Positions 25,487 to 38,326 of a stretch of 64,000 nt of DNA are shown here, one piece after another. The stretch covers positions 9,238,001 to 9,302,000 of the forward strand of contig OX344757.2 in assembly GCA_947034885.2 (NCBI GenBank), in the 5' to 3' direction. The translations under genes were made by a program, and so were the position numbers. How positions within the stretch are numbered: the stretch's first letter is position 1; each line of letters begins with the position of its first letter. The notes under the pieces were generated by a model that worked only from the letters and a program-made list of their open reading frames with translations, was not told where the DNA came from and did not search any database. The stretch comes from Thuidium tamariscinum (lineage: Eukaryota > Streptophyta > Bryopsida > Hypnales > Thuidiaceae).

Positions 25487-25512
25487 GGCAAGCAGGCAGG
25501 CAGGCAGGCAAG
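25487..25512 (+). repeat. CAGG tetranucleotide microsatellite
   Basis: About six CAGG/CAAG units lie in the leader, 60 bp before the cyclin start codon. Length variation is likely between individuals. Confidence 0.8.
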
Positions 25513-25571
25513 TTGGCGACCGACGGAGGAGCGATTTGTTTGAGATCAGCTCTGTCAAGCCAGCAGCAACC

Positions 25572-28451
25572 ATGTTCGCAACAAGGGTGAGTGATTGTTT
25601 GCGAGTTCGCTATCCATCGTCTCAAACTGGGAAGGGCTATACCCGGGATCCATTATCTAGGTCATAAGAGTGGTTCCGGTCCTGCGGGGAATGTGTGCAG
25701 TGCGCGAGGAGGGGTGATGTCGTGATCGTCCGCTCTGCCAAAGAGAAACGGGTTCCTGTAATGCCGGTAAATTGAGGATGGGTGTCTTAGCCTACATTTA
25801 CTTACAATGGATCCACGCCATGGAGGCCGAAGTGTTCTAGTACAGGGTATTTGTGCCGATGGAATGGGTTACCGTCTTTGAAGAAAGTGAACTGAAAGTG
25901 TGTTTGATAATGCAGCAGCAGTCTGGCTTCGGCGATGAGAACAAAAGGGGCGATGGCGGCAAGCCCGCAATCCCGGCGAAAGGTCAGTAACCTTGGCCTT
26001 ACTCTCCATCGATGTATTTTGACATTTTCAGTATGAACTACCTCAGTAAGAGAGTTCAATGGCCCCTAATTCGAAATGCAATTTTGTGATGTCGAGATTC
26101 AAATCCCATTGATGTAGTGACCTCTTGGACAGTTCACGTGGCAGCTTTGAGTATTTTGACTAATGTCTTTCGGATGTTCTAATGACGTTGCCTTCTTTGA
26201 ATATCTTCAGCTGCTGCGGGCATTCCGACTCGCGCGACTAGGGCAGCGCAAGCCTCCAACCGTAGGGCGCTGGGTGACATTGGTAACCTCGTTCAGACAA
26301 TGTCAGTGCGTTGTAACGTCAAGGAAGGCGTCGTAGAGTAAGTCCTCCACTGTTTCCACGTGCATTTCCACGTCCACTGTTTCCACGTGCTGGTGATAGG
26401 AGATTCTGGATATTTGACGCTCTTGGAAGACCTTATGGTTTATGAAGATTACTTATGGGACCTGGATGCCGTTCTCATTTCCAATGATTGCTGATGCACA
26501 GGCCTGTAGCTAAGCAAAGTGTGGTGCAACCTGAGGCAATCACACGCCCTATCACTCGGTATGTCAATGCCTCCATGTCTCTACATTCAGATTTTTTGTC
26601 ATTTTTCAAATAAAATCATTACCGATATCTGGTGCATATCATAATCCTGAGTATTCTGCCTTCAGGAGGTTCGGAGCCAATCTGCAGAGTAACCAAGTTG
26701 CTGCCCGGGTTCCGCTCGCTTCGGTATGGAATATTGTTTTCTCCGATTATTTTATTTTTCAATCTTGTACATGATTTTGCGCTACTGCACATTTATGTAT
26801 CACTGCCGCAAGTGATGAACTCCCATTTCTCCTCAGGCTCCCGTTCCTGCCGCGGCTGTGAAAGTCGTGGTGAAGACAGCGGAGGATGTGGCCACTTGGG
26901 GTGCAACAAAAAGGCGCACAACGCAGCCTAAGCCCCGAGAAGCGGGTGCAACCTCAGAACCTCAGGTGGAGTCCCAGGCTGCCTCGACCATCAGCAATGT
27001 CATAACCTACCAAGCTGGGAACCCAGCTCGCCTGAAATCGCATGCTCGCTCCAAGGTTATGAAAAAGGAGAAGGAGCAGACCCTGACCGCCACTCTCACT
27101 GAAACCAGCGAGGTGAGCTTCAATATCCGGTTGTTCACTCGTAAATAAATCATGTCTCAAGATTCATCAGGAGTTTTGAGTAGTGTACATGGGATTTGTT
27201 TCGGACAATTCCTTTCTTTTTTTCATCGTGCGCTCTTAGTGACTGATTGCCCATCGTGTTCGCAGATTGCTCGTCGTGTTTACGACGCGGAGATGCACGA
27301 GGCTGAAGAGCCTGTTCCTAACATTGACGAGCACGACACAGGCAACCAGCTTGCTGTGGTGGAGTACATTGAAGATATTTACGGCTTCTACCGTAAAGCG
27401 GAGATTCAGAGCTGTGTCCCGGCTGACTACATGTGTCGGCAGTCTGACATTAATGAGAGGATGCGTGCCATTCTAATCGATTGGCTTATTGAGGTAATTC
27501 TCCACTGAACTCGTAAACCAGTTTCATTGAATTGATTGACAGCTTCCTGTGTCCACGCCGTGCTTGCTGACCATCATTGTGTCTGCAGGTGCACCTGAAA
27601 TTCCAGTTGATGCCCGAGACCTTGTTTCTGACAACGAACTTGATCGACCGCTATCTCTGCGTCCAGAGCGTGTCCCGCAAGAACCTGCAACTGGTGGGCG
27701 TCACTGCCATGCTCCTGGCAGCCAAGTATGAGGAAATTTGGGCGCCTTTAGTCAATGACTTCGTCCACATCTCCGACAACGCCTACACTCGCGACGAAGT
27801 ATTGAACATGGAGAAAAACATGCTCAACACGCTGAAGTTCAACCTCACGGTTCCCACTCCTTACGTTTTCATTGTCCGGCTCCTCAAGGCCGCTGCTTCT
27901 GACAAGCAGGAGAAAAAAGTTGCAGCGCAATTAGAAATGGTCGCCTGGTTCTTGGTAGAGCTTTGTCTGACTGAGTACCCCATGATCAAATATGCCCCTT
28001 CCTTGCTAGCTGCCGCTGCTATTTACACTGCCCAGGTCACTCTGGCTAGGGAGCCGCGTTGGGGACCTGCACTTCAGCGTCACTCTGGCTACACTGAGGC
28101 CCACATAACGTGAGTACCCAACTTGAACTTCTTTCTCCGAATTAAACATTTGCCATGCAAACGTTGCCTTGTTTCCCAATTCGTAACGAAGAATAACTTA
28201 ATTGCTATTTTGAAGTAAAAATTGCTTTGTTCACCATGTCCATGCCAATCACACAGTACTGGGTACGAATCTGACATGCAGACTGTGTCTGTGATCACAG
28301 AGAATGTGCAACACTGATGTCCGTGCTGCATAGCAAGTCTGGAGGAGGGAATTTGACCGTGGTGCACAAGAAGTACTCTACGGCCAAGCTTTTAAGCGTG
28401 GCCAAGCTTCCTCATGCGGCATCGTTGTGTCCTGCCCAGTCGAACAGCTGA
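25572..28451 (+). CDS. CYCB: Mitotic cyclin B, 9 exons, 499 aa
   Basis: Exons: 25572-25586, 25916-25982, 26211-26337, 26502-26558, 26666-26723, 26837-27112, 27266-27493, 27589-28109 and 28301-28451. All introns are GT-AG, phases agree, and the total is 500 codons with stop. The product is the regulatory partner of a mitotic CDK. Residues 45-53 (RRALGDIGN) are a perfect RxxLxxIxN destruction box for APC/C degradation, followed by the plant-B motif [15 protein letters not shown]. The first cyclin fold starts near residue 234, with [11 protein letters not shown] at 266-276 and the B-type HLKF at 278-281, then AAKYEEI at 320-326; the second fold covers about 363-480. Length is slightly above the usual 430-480. 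The start is chosen because exon 1 (MFATR) leads in phase into the D-box exon. Nothing is broken. The B1 versus B2 subclass needs a phylogeny. Confidence 0.95.
26346..26390 (+). repeat. Tandem G-box repeat in cyclin intron 3
   Basis: TCCACTGTTTCCACGTGC occurs twice with a 27-bp period (starting 26346 and 26373). Each copy contains the palindromic G-box CACGTG (26357-26362 and 26384-26389). It lies just inside the intron and could be an intronic enhancer bound by bZIP or bHLH proteins. Confidence 0.6.
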
Positions 28452-30560
28452 TCCATATCAAATCCGTGGTGCTCATTCTTTCCATCACACGCACCGGCAG
28501 CTGTGGTCCTCTTAACCACTGCCTGAGTATCCACCAGAGGCCTCGATCAGTGAGAAGGCCGTCCATTCAAGTAAATATGATGCTCCAAATCTCGTGGTGT
28601 ATCTGGACACTTCGACTTGTGCAGACTGGTAGTTATCGACTTAAAGCTGCAAATTTAAGATAGACAGATCCTAGCTTGGATCGTAGGAGGGATGAGTGAG
28701 GGCAGCGTAGTAGATACGGAGAGTGAGTGAGCCATTGGGAACAGCTTCAATACAATTTGGATCATGATTCTCTAGTTTTCTGGTCGAGTGGGTCCATTTG
28801 CGTACAGATTGTGCTGCTACCCATAGATATGTGTACACCTCTCGCCATTTTAGTTGCTACTGTCAAACTCCAAGCTCAGGAGGAAAACGAAGGGAAAACA
28901 GTCATCCCTTCACTTTTATCCATGGTTGCAGCCTCTCGCTGTACAAACTATGATTTAGACCAACGCCGGTCTCTGCAATTTTACAATGAAATGAAATCCA
29001 TTCTTTCTTGATGTGATAGAAAAACCAAAACTGATTCTTCATACTATCTCTTACTAAAACAGGCTTCCAGTACAAACCATCACAAATTGCATTCAGGTTG
29101 TTCTTTCACCGTTTGCCACAATCATTCCGTTACACTTCATGACTTATTCGGATTTAACGTTGTTTCCGTTGAAGCGTAATCTCTTCGTCTGTACTTCGCA
29201 GACTTAACTGTTTTATGCCACAGCTGATACTTGTCAGTGACCTATGAATAGAACAGAACCGGTGCTGTTCTTTGACACGATAATTTCAAGTTTGAACCAC
29301 CCAGGACGTGTTTTTTCTGGTGAACGAACTCTGAGCTCAGAATTTGTCAGCCAACTGTTGTGTACACTGACTTTGTACTTATTAGTCAGCCGACTTGATC
29401 TTTTAATTTCTATGTAAGAAAATGCGATTCATTGACGGAGAAATGCTATTTCGGTGCAAGGTCAGGGCAATTTCATCTGTAGCTGACGGTATGTAGCTAA
29501 TGGTAGTGCAAATGCAGTTGTCGAGCAGTGATGCCTTCAAGCACCCAGGCGATGGAGCTGATTGTTAATGCAATCGTTTTCTCGACATAGCATTCGCATT
29601 GACTGATTCCGCTGTCCGATTCGAACACTTCTGGCTTGGCTACAGCGACATACTGTGTGGGGAAGGTTAGCAAGAAATTTTTATTTCCATTTCAGCTTGA
29701 TCGTCTTCAATTTGCAATTAAAGTTTAGGAAAAAATCGTTCTACATTCTATTTATTAAAGGTGAATTTGAACGTGTGATTTTATAATTACACCCAAATTT
29801 CAAAACATGCAAGTCTTTGTATTTATGTTAAGAAGGATTTGAATTTTGACTCTGCAATGATTGACAAGTCTACTCTACATTCACAAAAATTCTAGTATAA
29901 AAAGAAGGGGTGAATGAACAAATGCATGTGGGATTGTTGGTTTCAAGGATGTTGATATACAACATTTGTTACTTGTCATTGCAATAGTATACAAAACAAT
30001 TTAACAAAGTACAATTTCTTTACTATATCCTTCCAATTTGTTAGTTGTGCCAATTTGTACTATTGGATACAATCCCTTATTAAATATAGGTACTAACTAT
30101 GCAATGTAGAGCTCATAGATATTGGTGTCATATATTGATCACATTACGAATTCACAATTGCAAAGTAGTTACAATGTTACTCTACCTTTGCTCTTTGCAT
30201 GCATGACACATGAAATGAAGAGTCCAATACATGCTTAATAGTGGTGCATTGATGACTATGAAAGCAACTAAAGTTAACTTGAAAGTATTCTTCAACAAAT
30301 CTACACCAACAAAATGAATAGTTGACTAACACAAAGGAGATTCATAAATCTTCAAAGAAAAAACATTATTTATACAACTTTAACAACAAACATCAAGTTC
30401 GTGAAGTTCGACAAAATTGTCACTATGAAACAAGGCACGACTTGAAATCCAAATCTACACTATTGTTTCAATTTTATAACTTTCTATTGAATTGAGAAAT
30501 GAGAAATGAGGAAAGACATAGGATATGTCACTTATCCAACACAAAGCACTCTTATTTCAA
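28452..30560. other. Cyclin 3' region and intergenic DNA
   Basis: The first few hundred bases probably hold the cyclin 3' UTR. Candidate AATGAAATGAAA-type polyadenylation sequence lies near 28983. GC content falls gradually towards 29.7 kb. No further gene is visible. Confidence 0.45.
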
Positions 30561-30579
30561 TTAAAAAAACAACTCTACA

Positions 30580-31150
30580 AGGACATATCATGCAAAATAA
30601 CAAGTGAAAAACTCTATCCAAAGGAAAATGTTTGTCAATTTTTTAAACACTATCTAGATAACTCATTCCTAGGAACATTAGAATCTTCATTTATGCCCAA
30701 ATAATAACACATTGTTCAAAAATCTAACAAGGTAAATAATGAAAACTACATCCAAAGCAAATATTTGTTGCTTTTGCATAGAGTATCCAGATAACTTATT
30801 CTTTGGAGCAATGGAATCCTCTTTCACTTAGAAATAATAACACATTATTTGAAAATCTAACAATTAAGTAATAGGAAATATATCTAAAGAAAAACATTCA
30901 TCAATTTAGCATAAGGTATCCTAATAACTCATTGATTTCTACCTTAAAGCATTGTAGTCCCCTTTCATTAAAAAAAACAAACATATTGTTCAAAAATCTA
31001 ACAAGTTAAGTAACAAGAACTATATCCAAAGTCAAGTGCCCCTCATGCTTGTATAAGATATCCAATTAAATGACTCATTTATAAAAATACCGGAATCTAC
31101 TTTCATTTCCAAAAATTAACATATTGATAAAAAAAAATCTAACATGCTAA
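30580..31150 (+). repeat. Degenerate tandem repeat, unit 132-142 bp, four copies
   Basis: The anchor TCCAAAG (or TCTAAAG) recurs at 30617, 30751, 30883 and 31025. Each unit then carries TTGCATA..GTATCC, AATAACTCATT, a GGAATC.TCTTTCA block and AACA.ATTGTTCAAAAATCTAAC. Copies differ by substitutions and small indels. Single units of the same sequence occur at about 31475, 36775 and 38445. Confidence 0.75.
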
Positions 31151-31469
31151 GGCTTGGATTATATTTGGGGCTAGATTTAGGGCTAACCCAAAGTCTCCAA
31201 GTTTGAACCAATAGGATCGCTCAATTCTTCTAAATTCATCCCAAGGGCTTTACGTAAAGGTTGGATTGGAATTACAACTCATTCTATATGGTGCATTAGG
31301 TGGTATAATTTTGGCGCCAAATCTTTGGGTTTCAAGGAAGAAATTGGGACAAGCTTTCGGATGGCCCAAAGTTTCCTTCATGACCCAATTGGGCTCTTTT
31401 GTTGAATCATACAAATCTCGACCAACAATAAAGAAATGTTAATTATTTTAAACTTTGATCCTTTATAAT

Positions 31470-31590
31470 TTTTGCATATAGTATCCAAATCGGTTGTGTT
31501 CTTTTGGTGCATTGGAACCTCTTTTCATATGGCAATAAGAAAATTTGAAAATTGAACCAATCTAATAATAGAAACTAGGTATAGTACCTA
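31470..31590 (+). repeat. Dispersed unit of the 132-142-bp repeat
   Basis: TTTGCATATAGTATCCAAAT followed by a TTGGTGCATTGGAACCTCTT block matches the tandem unit at 30.6-31.1 kb. It stands alone here. Confidence 0.6.
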
Positions 31591-32589
31591 CTTTGTATGA
31601 AGAAGAAACTATACAATACAATCTTAAGCTTCTCATGCTTTCAAGAATTTGAGCAAGGGCCACTATGGCATTATTCATAGGAAATTGGAAAAATGAATCC
31701 TAAACAAACAAATCTAATTATCATTATTTGCTTGGAGGTTTGCTATATTCATTAAATAATTATATCATTAGTTTGCTATACTGATCAAATAATTTTTTTG
31801 GTATAACCTACAATTTACATTCTTTCAAATACACCTCTATTTTTCATAATTAATTAAAATCATCTAAATAAAATTTACATTTTTCCTAAATAAATTCGTT
31901 GCAAAGTCATAGTATTTAAAAATATTATTATCGTACTTTTAAATTTTAAAGTAGAAAAGGAGATAATAGTGACAATTTAACATTGTGGTCTCATTGGTAT
32001 ATTTCTTTAGCTCATATTAAAAATAAATTTATTAAATAAAAGTTCAAATGTACTTAGTATTAGGCTTCAAAGGGCTATTTTAAAAATTCAACTTCTTCAA
32101 AAATTTAAGTCAAAATAATAATGTATTTTTGGAGCTAAGTTTGTTTAATTAGTTCAATTCATGTGTTGGCCTCATGCCACAAAAGCTTCACTCACTTATA
32201 CTTTTTAGGGTTCTAACAAATAAAAATTAATTTCCAGTGACAATGATTGGTAATAGTATATGAATATGATGGCCAATACTAAAGAATATATATGAATCTA
32301 TTTTGTCCATACAATTTATTGTTGTTGAAAAGATGAATTAGAATATTTTTTTCCTTAACAACTAATAATAAATACTTTTTCTCTCAATTTTTTTCATCTT
32401 TTTAGTGAGTGTTTTATATTTTTTGGAATTGAGCATGACTACAACCTCAAACAATTTCAATATGCCACCCTGTAAAAGTCACAATCAAGTCTTATGAAGC
32501 ATTATGATCTAAGTGACTACAATAAGGTTAGTGACCTATTTATTGGCATTGAACATTTAGCTATTTTGGAACTTCACTTTGGGTGGCAC

Positions 32590-32945
32590 TTTATGCATTA
32601 GAGGTTTTTTGAGGCTTCTAAAAAATTTAAGTTCTTTGACTATGGGAACTCTGGGAACTTTTCGATGTAAGTAATTTCATGTGGTTAAGAGATTGCTTTG
32701 TCAGATAATATATATTAATATAATTTTAAATTAATTATTAATTTTTTCAAAGTATTATTTTGAAAAAAAATAATCTTCAATCATTTTTCATCTTCTTAGT
32801 ACTTTTTGAGGTTTTTTAATTTTTTAATTTCAACTTAATTTGAATATTAAACTAGTAGTGAGTGGTTTATTGCAAAGGGAATAGTTTCAAGGAACAACCT
32901 TGAAACAATCTTCTAAAGGCTTCAAAAAACCTCTAATGTAGATTG
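32590..32945. repeat. Inverted repeat, arms about 25 bp, 356 bp span
   Basis: ATTAGAGGTTTTTTGAGGCTTC near 32598 pairs with GGCTTCAAAAAACCTCTAAT near 32918. The arms are close to perfect. This looks like an eroded miniature element or a foldback; no coding frame. Confidence 0.55.
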
Positions 32946-33107
32946 TAGAAGGTGATTCTTGTTTAAATGTAAAAGTTAACTCTTTATTTATGTAGTATTA
33001 ATTTGTTGTTCATATAGAAGATAACATCTTATTTGTATCAACTAGGCTTTGGGGTATTTAGGCTTTGAGGTTCCTTTGACTTGGCATTCTTTGCCAAGTT
33101 GAGTCTT

Positions 33108-33440
33108 ATAGGTGTTTTGAGATAAAGGGAATTTGTTGTTGAAGTTTGTTTAGTTATGGTAATTGTCTTTTAGTAAAGCTTCACTTTCTCTTCCATTTGC
33201 ACTTTTGGATTTTTTTTTGGTAGAGTGTGAGATAGCTTGCCTTATATGTATTCAGATTTTGTATTAAATTAGCGATTGGATATAAGATTTGTACACATAC
33301 AAGGCAAGCTATCTCTCACTCAACAAAAAAAGAATTCAAGAGTGCAAATGCAAGAAAAAGTAAAGCTTTACTAGAAGGCAAATACCATAGCTAAACAAAC
33401 TTCAACAACAAATAATCTCTCTCTCAAAACAATTTAAACT
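33108..33440. repeat. Long foldback, arms about 130-150 bp, short loop
   Basis: The segment from about 33110 to 33245 is the imperfect reverse complement of about 33290-33440. Shared blocks include TTTGTTGTTGAAGTTTGTTT, TAGTAAAGCTT, CATTTGCACT and GAGATAGCTTGCCTT. The loop is roughly 45-50 bases. By eye arm identity is high (about nine in ten). Transcription would give a long hairpin suited to Dicer-like processing. Confidence 0.8.
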
Positions 33441-33550
33441 AGATAAAAAAATGCTTAAGAGTTCTCACAAATCACAAAAACACTCAAAAAATTAAGTTAA
33501 CCTCAACTATAAAATTTGCTAAATCACAAACCTTGAAGATAAGAATTAAA

Positions 33551-33722
33551 AGTGTTATTATTATTACTATTATTATTACTATTACTATTACTATTATTAT
33601 TACTATTACTATTACTATTATTATTACTATTATTATTACTATTATTATTACTATTATTATTATTACTATTATTACTATTATTATTATTACTATTATTACT
33701 ACTATTATTATTACTATTATTA
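33551..33722 (+). repeat. ATT/ACT trinucleotide microsatellite, about 170 bp
   Basis: Uninterrupted period-3 sequence mixes ATT and ACT units. All three frames on each strand are open (poly-Ile/Thr, poly-Leu and so on) purely because of the repeat; no gene is implied. Confidence 0.95.
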
Positions 33723-34706
33723 TCTTTGGTTTGGGTTCTACTTTCATATTTGATGTGGATTTATGTCACCAATTGTTGTGTATTATGATCTTCATTCATA
33801 AGACAATATCATGTCACTATGTTGCAAAAGGTAAGAAATTAAAGAATGAGACCTATTTTTGACCATTTAAGCAATTGAACATAATTACCTAGGATGTGAA
33901 TATATTGAGAGGAAAAAAATCTCCCATGTACAGAAAAGATCTGAAAAGGATTCCATATTTTTCAATTTTTTTTATTCAAAACAAAATTATAGTGAATTTT
34001 CTATATGAAGATTTTGTTTGTCCCAAACTATTCATATAAGTCATCTTATTTCTAACCAAGGGCTAACCATAAAATGAAGAGTGCTTCATTACTATGATAG
34101 AAAATTGTAGCACCAATGAAAAGTGCATCATTGCCAAGTGCCCCCTTACAAAGCAAGAGTCATGCTTTGAATTATAATGCATTATAACTGATTGGAAATA
34201 GATTACCCTACCCTAGCAAAATTGGGGAGGTGATTGGGAATTGGTTGCTTCCAATAGGGAATGTGACTCAATGTATATTGATTAAATGAATAACCCAAAA
34301 GTATATAATAAAGAAAATCCACATTCATTTAAATATGATTTTGAAAACAAAAAACAAAAAACAAACAGAAGAGAAAGGAAAAGGTTCAAAAAGTAAAACA
34401 AAGCCTTTAAATTTTTTTTAAATACAACAAACAGAAAGAAAAAGGAAAAGATCCAATTCTTTTCTTAAATCCCTGTTTTCCAAATTGAAAATATAGGAAA
34501 TAAAAAAGAAAAAGGTTAACAAACAGGGAGAAAATTGAAAAAACAAAACAAACTCTCTCTTTTAATTTTGAAATAGGAAAAATAGGAAGAAATTAGAAAA
34601 GTAGCATATTTTGCATTTTTGAAATTGAACATTAAAGATTCAAGAGTACATGAATAAAAAATTAGGCCCCCAAATAAGGCCCCATTACTTTATATTAGGC
34701 ATTTAA

Positions 34707-36660
34707 GTTCCTTGACTATGTTTTCACCCCAAAATTTCAATTTTTAAGATAAGTGATAGATTTTTGGAATATTTTTTGGACATATATAATTGTAGGATCT
34801 TGCAATATTGTAGTTTGAAAAGATGTAGAAAATTCTTAAGAAATTTTTCCTATACAGATTGTAAGATATTAGAGTGTGAATATATTAAAAAAATTAGGCT
34901 TTCTGAAAAATAAGATAGCTGTACTTTATAAGGTCACATTTGTATGCAAAAATATCCATATTCTTTGTGCTCTTATGGATTAATTCTTCAAGACACATTA
35001 GCCACAAGCTTGAAATATTTTAGAACATTTGAAATTATACAATATAGGGCGACCACAAGAAACAATAACATTTTTGTCTCAAAATGGTCCGAGTATTACA
35101 ATACTATGACTTTTGGAATAATTTTTTTTAATGAAATAAAATATGGATAATTTATAAATCACTCTAAATATTGTGTGGGTGAAAATCCTAATCTAGAAAA
35201 ATTTATTACTAAAAGTTATGCTCTTTCGAATAGTGATGAAAAATGCAAGAAAATAGATAGTTTAGAATTTGATTTTTAGAAAATAGTAAAAAATTCAAAA
35301 AAATAAACTAAAAACACACATTTTTTCTAATTTGAACTTGAACTCTTTAAGGTCCTTCTTCTTGCCCATTTTCATCTCTAAGAAAAATATTTTGTATTCT
35401 TCTACAAGTGTACCTTGATAGTGCGCTTTGAACACATGTGAAAGGTAGATGCTTTACTATTCTTAGAAAATCTCATCACAAGATTACGTAACTACAATAG
35501 AAGTCTTTGTATTCCAATTTTCCTAGGGGAAGACACTTCCCATTTTTTAATAACCTACATGCGGCGGAATATAGGGTACATTTAAATAATCTTAGGTAAA
35601 ATTTATAAGAAATTTACATATAAAATAGGGGACATTAAAAAGGCAAAGTGTTTTAAAAATAAAATAGGGATGATAATATGGCTGATTTTTCCGCTTTATG
35701 GCAAAATAGGGACTCTTTTAATGTTGCCAAGTAATGATTACAAGTAATTGATAGCCCCCCTAAAAATACCCCACCGCCGCACGTGGGTCCCCCAAATATA
35801 CAAGAAGTGTCCTCCCCGGGCAATTTTCTCCTTCAAATTTGCAATTTAAAGTTGGAAATAGAACTTAAACCCCTCAAAATGGCCAAGGTAGACATCCAAG
35901 TGGGGGCAATTTAAAAACAGCAAAATAATTTTTAAGAATTTCAAAAAATCACACAAGGCCTATAATTATTTTGTGTACTTTCATATCAAATTTCATAGAA
36001 AATGGACAAACCATGCAAAAGTTATGAGCAAAAAACCACTTGTCCAAGGCTTAGGGGACATCCAAGTAGGACAAGTGTTTCTTGCAAGGATCCTATGTAG
36101 AAAAAAAAATTAAGTAGAAAGAAGCATAAAATGATCTAAAATACAAAATTGTCGACAATTTTGTTTTGGATTTGAAAAATGTTAATTCCAATGGTTGTAA
36201 TCTTGTAATTAGCAATTTATATCCTATGATTTTATTTTATTCCAAAATTTGGAAATTGAATAAATAAAGGAGTTCAAAGCTTTTTTAGGATAGAGAATCA
36301 TTAATTTCTTTATGTTCATACTAAACTAAAATCCCTCTTAATTTTCATGTCATAATCAAAATAGAATGATTTAAAGTTTTCCATTTATATAAAACTCTTT
36401 AAAACAAAATTCAAATTTTTGTTTATAGAAAATTTGATTTTTTTAATCTGCCCAGACTACTTGGTTAGAAAAAAAAATCTACATACTTGTATCATACAAT
36501 AATTTTTTAAACCATGTATTCAAAAGTTAGGAAAATAGTTGTGCCTTAAGGATATTCTTTGTCCACATGTGTGAAAATTTCAAAGAAAAAAAGAAAACAT
36601 TGATGGTGAGTTGTCTAAAATTTCTATATTGCCAAGTAACACAACTTGGTCCTTTGAGGG
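34707..36660 (-). mobile_element. Family A TTAA element interrupted by about 1 kb of other DNA
   Basis: The left end abuts TTAA at 34703-34706 and reads TTCCTTGACTATGTTTTCACC, as in the minus-strand reading of the 44691-45632 element. The right end (GTCCTTTGAGGG) abuts TGAA where TTAA is expected. Homology stops near 35047 after ATTATACAATATAGG and resumes near 36104 with AAGTAGAAAGAAG, judged against the copy at 63492. The roughly 1.06 kb between is an insertion, with a GCGGCGG/CCGCCGC inverted pair inside it. Confidence 0.6.
35553..35787. repeat. Small inverted-repeat unit within the insertion
   Basis: CCTACATGCGGCGG near 35554 is mirrored by CCGCCGCACGTGGG near 35774-35787. It is about 235 bp long and AT-rich between the GC arms. 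It could be a nested miniature element. Confidence 0.45.
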
Positions 36661-36769
36661 TGAAGTGGTGAACTAGGGCTCAAGTATTGAAGAAGCCCAA
36701 ATTGAAGGCCCAAACTTAAACAAATTATGCCTACCTACCATTGACTAGTATAAGCTACCTAGGCCTAAA

Positions 36770-36900
36770 TAAAATGGACTATATCCAAAGTAGAACATTT
36801 GTCACTTTTGCATAAAAAATCCAAATAACTCATTCTTTGGAACAATGGAATTGTCTTTCATTTACATAGAAAAATATATTGCCTAAAACTTTGATAAGCT
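36770..36900 (+). repeat. Dispersed unit of the 132-142-bp repeat
   Basis: ATATCCAAAGTAGAACATTTGT followed by AATAACTCATTCTTTGGAAC and CTTTCATTTA reproduces one full unit of the tandem array at 30.6-31.1 kb, outside the array. Confidence 0.65.
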
Positions 36901-38326
36901 AAATAAGATGAACTATCTCTATAGCAAAACCAACAATTTGAGTATCTTAACCCTACTCACAAACTTGATGTATCTTGATATAATGTAACTACATCTAATC
37001 ATTCAATTGCATTCTAAAATTGGACACTTTAGATTCTTGCCTATAATATATTCACTCTTCATAAAAATCTATGGTTGGTTTTAAAAACACCTATTTTCAA
37101 CCCTTTGAAAATCCATAGTTCATTCATGCAGTGTCCTAAAAGTGCATTTTGAAAAGTATTTAGAATATCTTTTTGACTATCTACAAGATCCTACAAAATA
37201 AAATCCAATGTGTAATGGGAACAATGTTGAATTGCTCATTTGTGCAATTTTAGGTGTAGTTACTTTAAACTCAAAATGATGACATCCCATATCGTAGGCA
37301 TGCTACTTACCATGCGCTACCACTTACCATGCAAGCACCACATTGTATAGTGCCACTCACCGATTTTAAAGATTCGGGGTTTCAAGCACTCCTCTCCCAG
37401 TTTCATTAGCTCATTTATAGTTTGAAGCTTTTGTAAAAACTTGAGATTCATGGTTAGTAGTTCACATGATGAGCATAGAAGACCTTATATATGTCAAAGT
37501 GAATCTTAAAAAGGTTGCAACTTTTGGATCAGAGAGACAATTTCATTTTCCCACAATAATCCCATCTACTTATCAATGACAATTTTGAAAAAAAATTACC
37601 CACTTCTTGTAATGTGCTCCTGAATCCAAAAATGCATAGTAAGCGGCATGCTTACAATAGGTGTTTCATGTCCATGTGGCATCAACATGTTACAAGGTCT
37701 ACTAGAAATATAAACAACAATTTAGCAACAATCAGTACGGATAGGTACTCCAAGCTTGTCAACTAAGATCGCAAAATCTCACAGCAAGAGTTTTGTTTCA
37801 ATAACAGTCAAGCAGGTATGTTACAAGAGGGCTCTGTACCATTTGTAGCGCATCAACAACAGCTTCAGCTTATTTCATTGTGCAGCTAACTTGTGAAGCC
37901 GTAGATGATTATGGGGTGTAATTGTATTCTCGATGTAGCTTGATTCATGTAAAGGATTGGGGCTCAATTATTGTATAGGTGTAGCTTGAGTTTGGCACAA
38001 TCATGCTTTGTCACTTACATTATGTAGTTTACATTAGGGATACTCGCACCTCTTCCGAAAAGTAACTTCTTTGAAGAATGAGAAGTAGGTGAGAAAAAAT
38101 AGGGACCAATAGGGAGTAGTTCCAAGTGAAAATGTGACCCCCCTTTTGGATGTTAAGAGGATGAGAATGAAGAATGGATTTACCTATGGATGTTACAACT
38201 TTCCCTTGGCTTCCTACTTAAAAAAACATACCTTCATGAAGTAATCTTCTTGATATCCATTATTCACCTCTGGAGGAGAATAAAGGACAAAAAGATTGAA
38301 GATTTTGCAAAAAAAATACACAACCT

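Noticed and set aside
27152-27508. 118-codon frame treated as a stand-alone protein
   Set aside because: It is cyclin exon 7 with intron sequence at each side; the spliced model explains it.
30580-31150. CRISPR-like array
   Set aside because: The repeated unit is long and degenerate with no short identical repeats separated by unique spacers, and the window is eukaryotic.
33484-33862. Long open frames on both strands (poly-Ile, poly-Leu, Ile/Thr)
   Set aside because: They are translations of the ATT/ACT microsatellite, open in every frame because the period is three.
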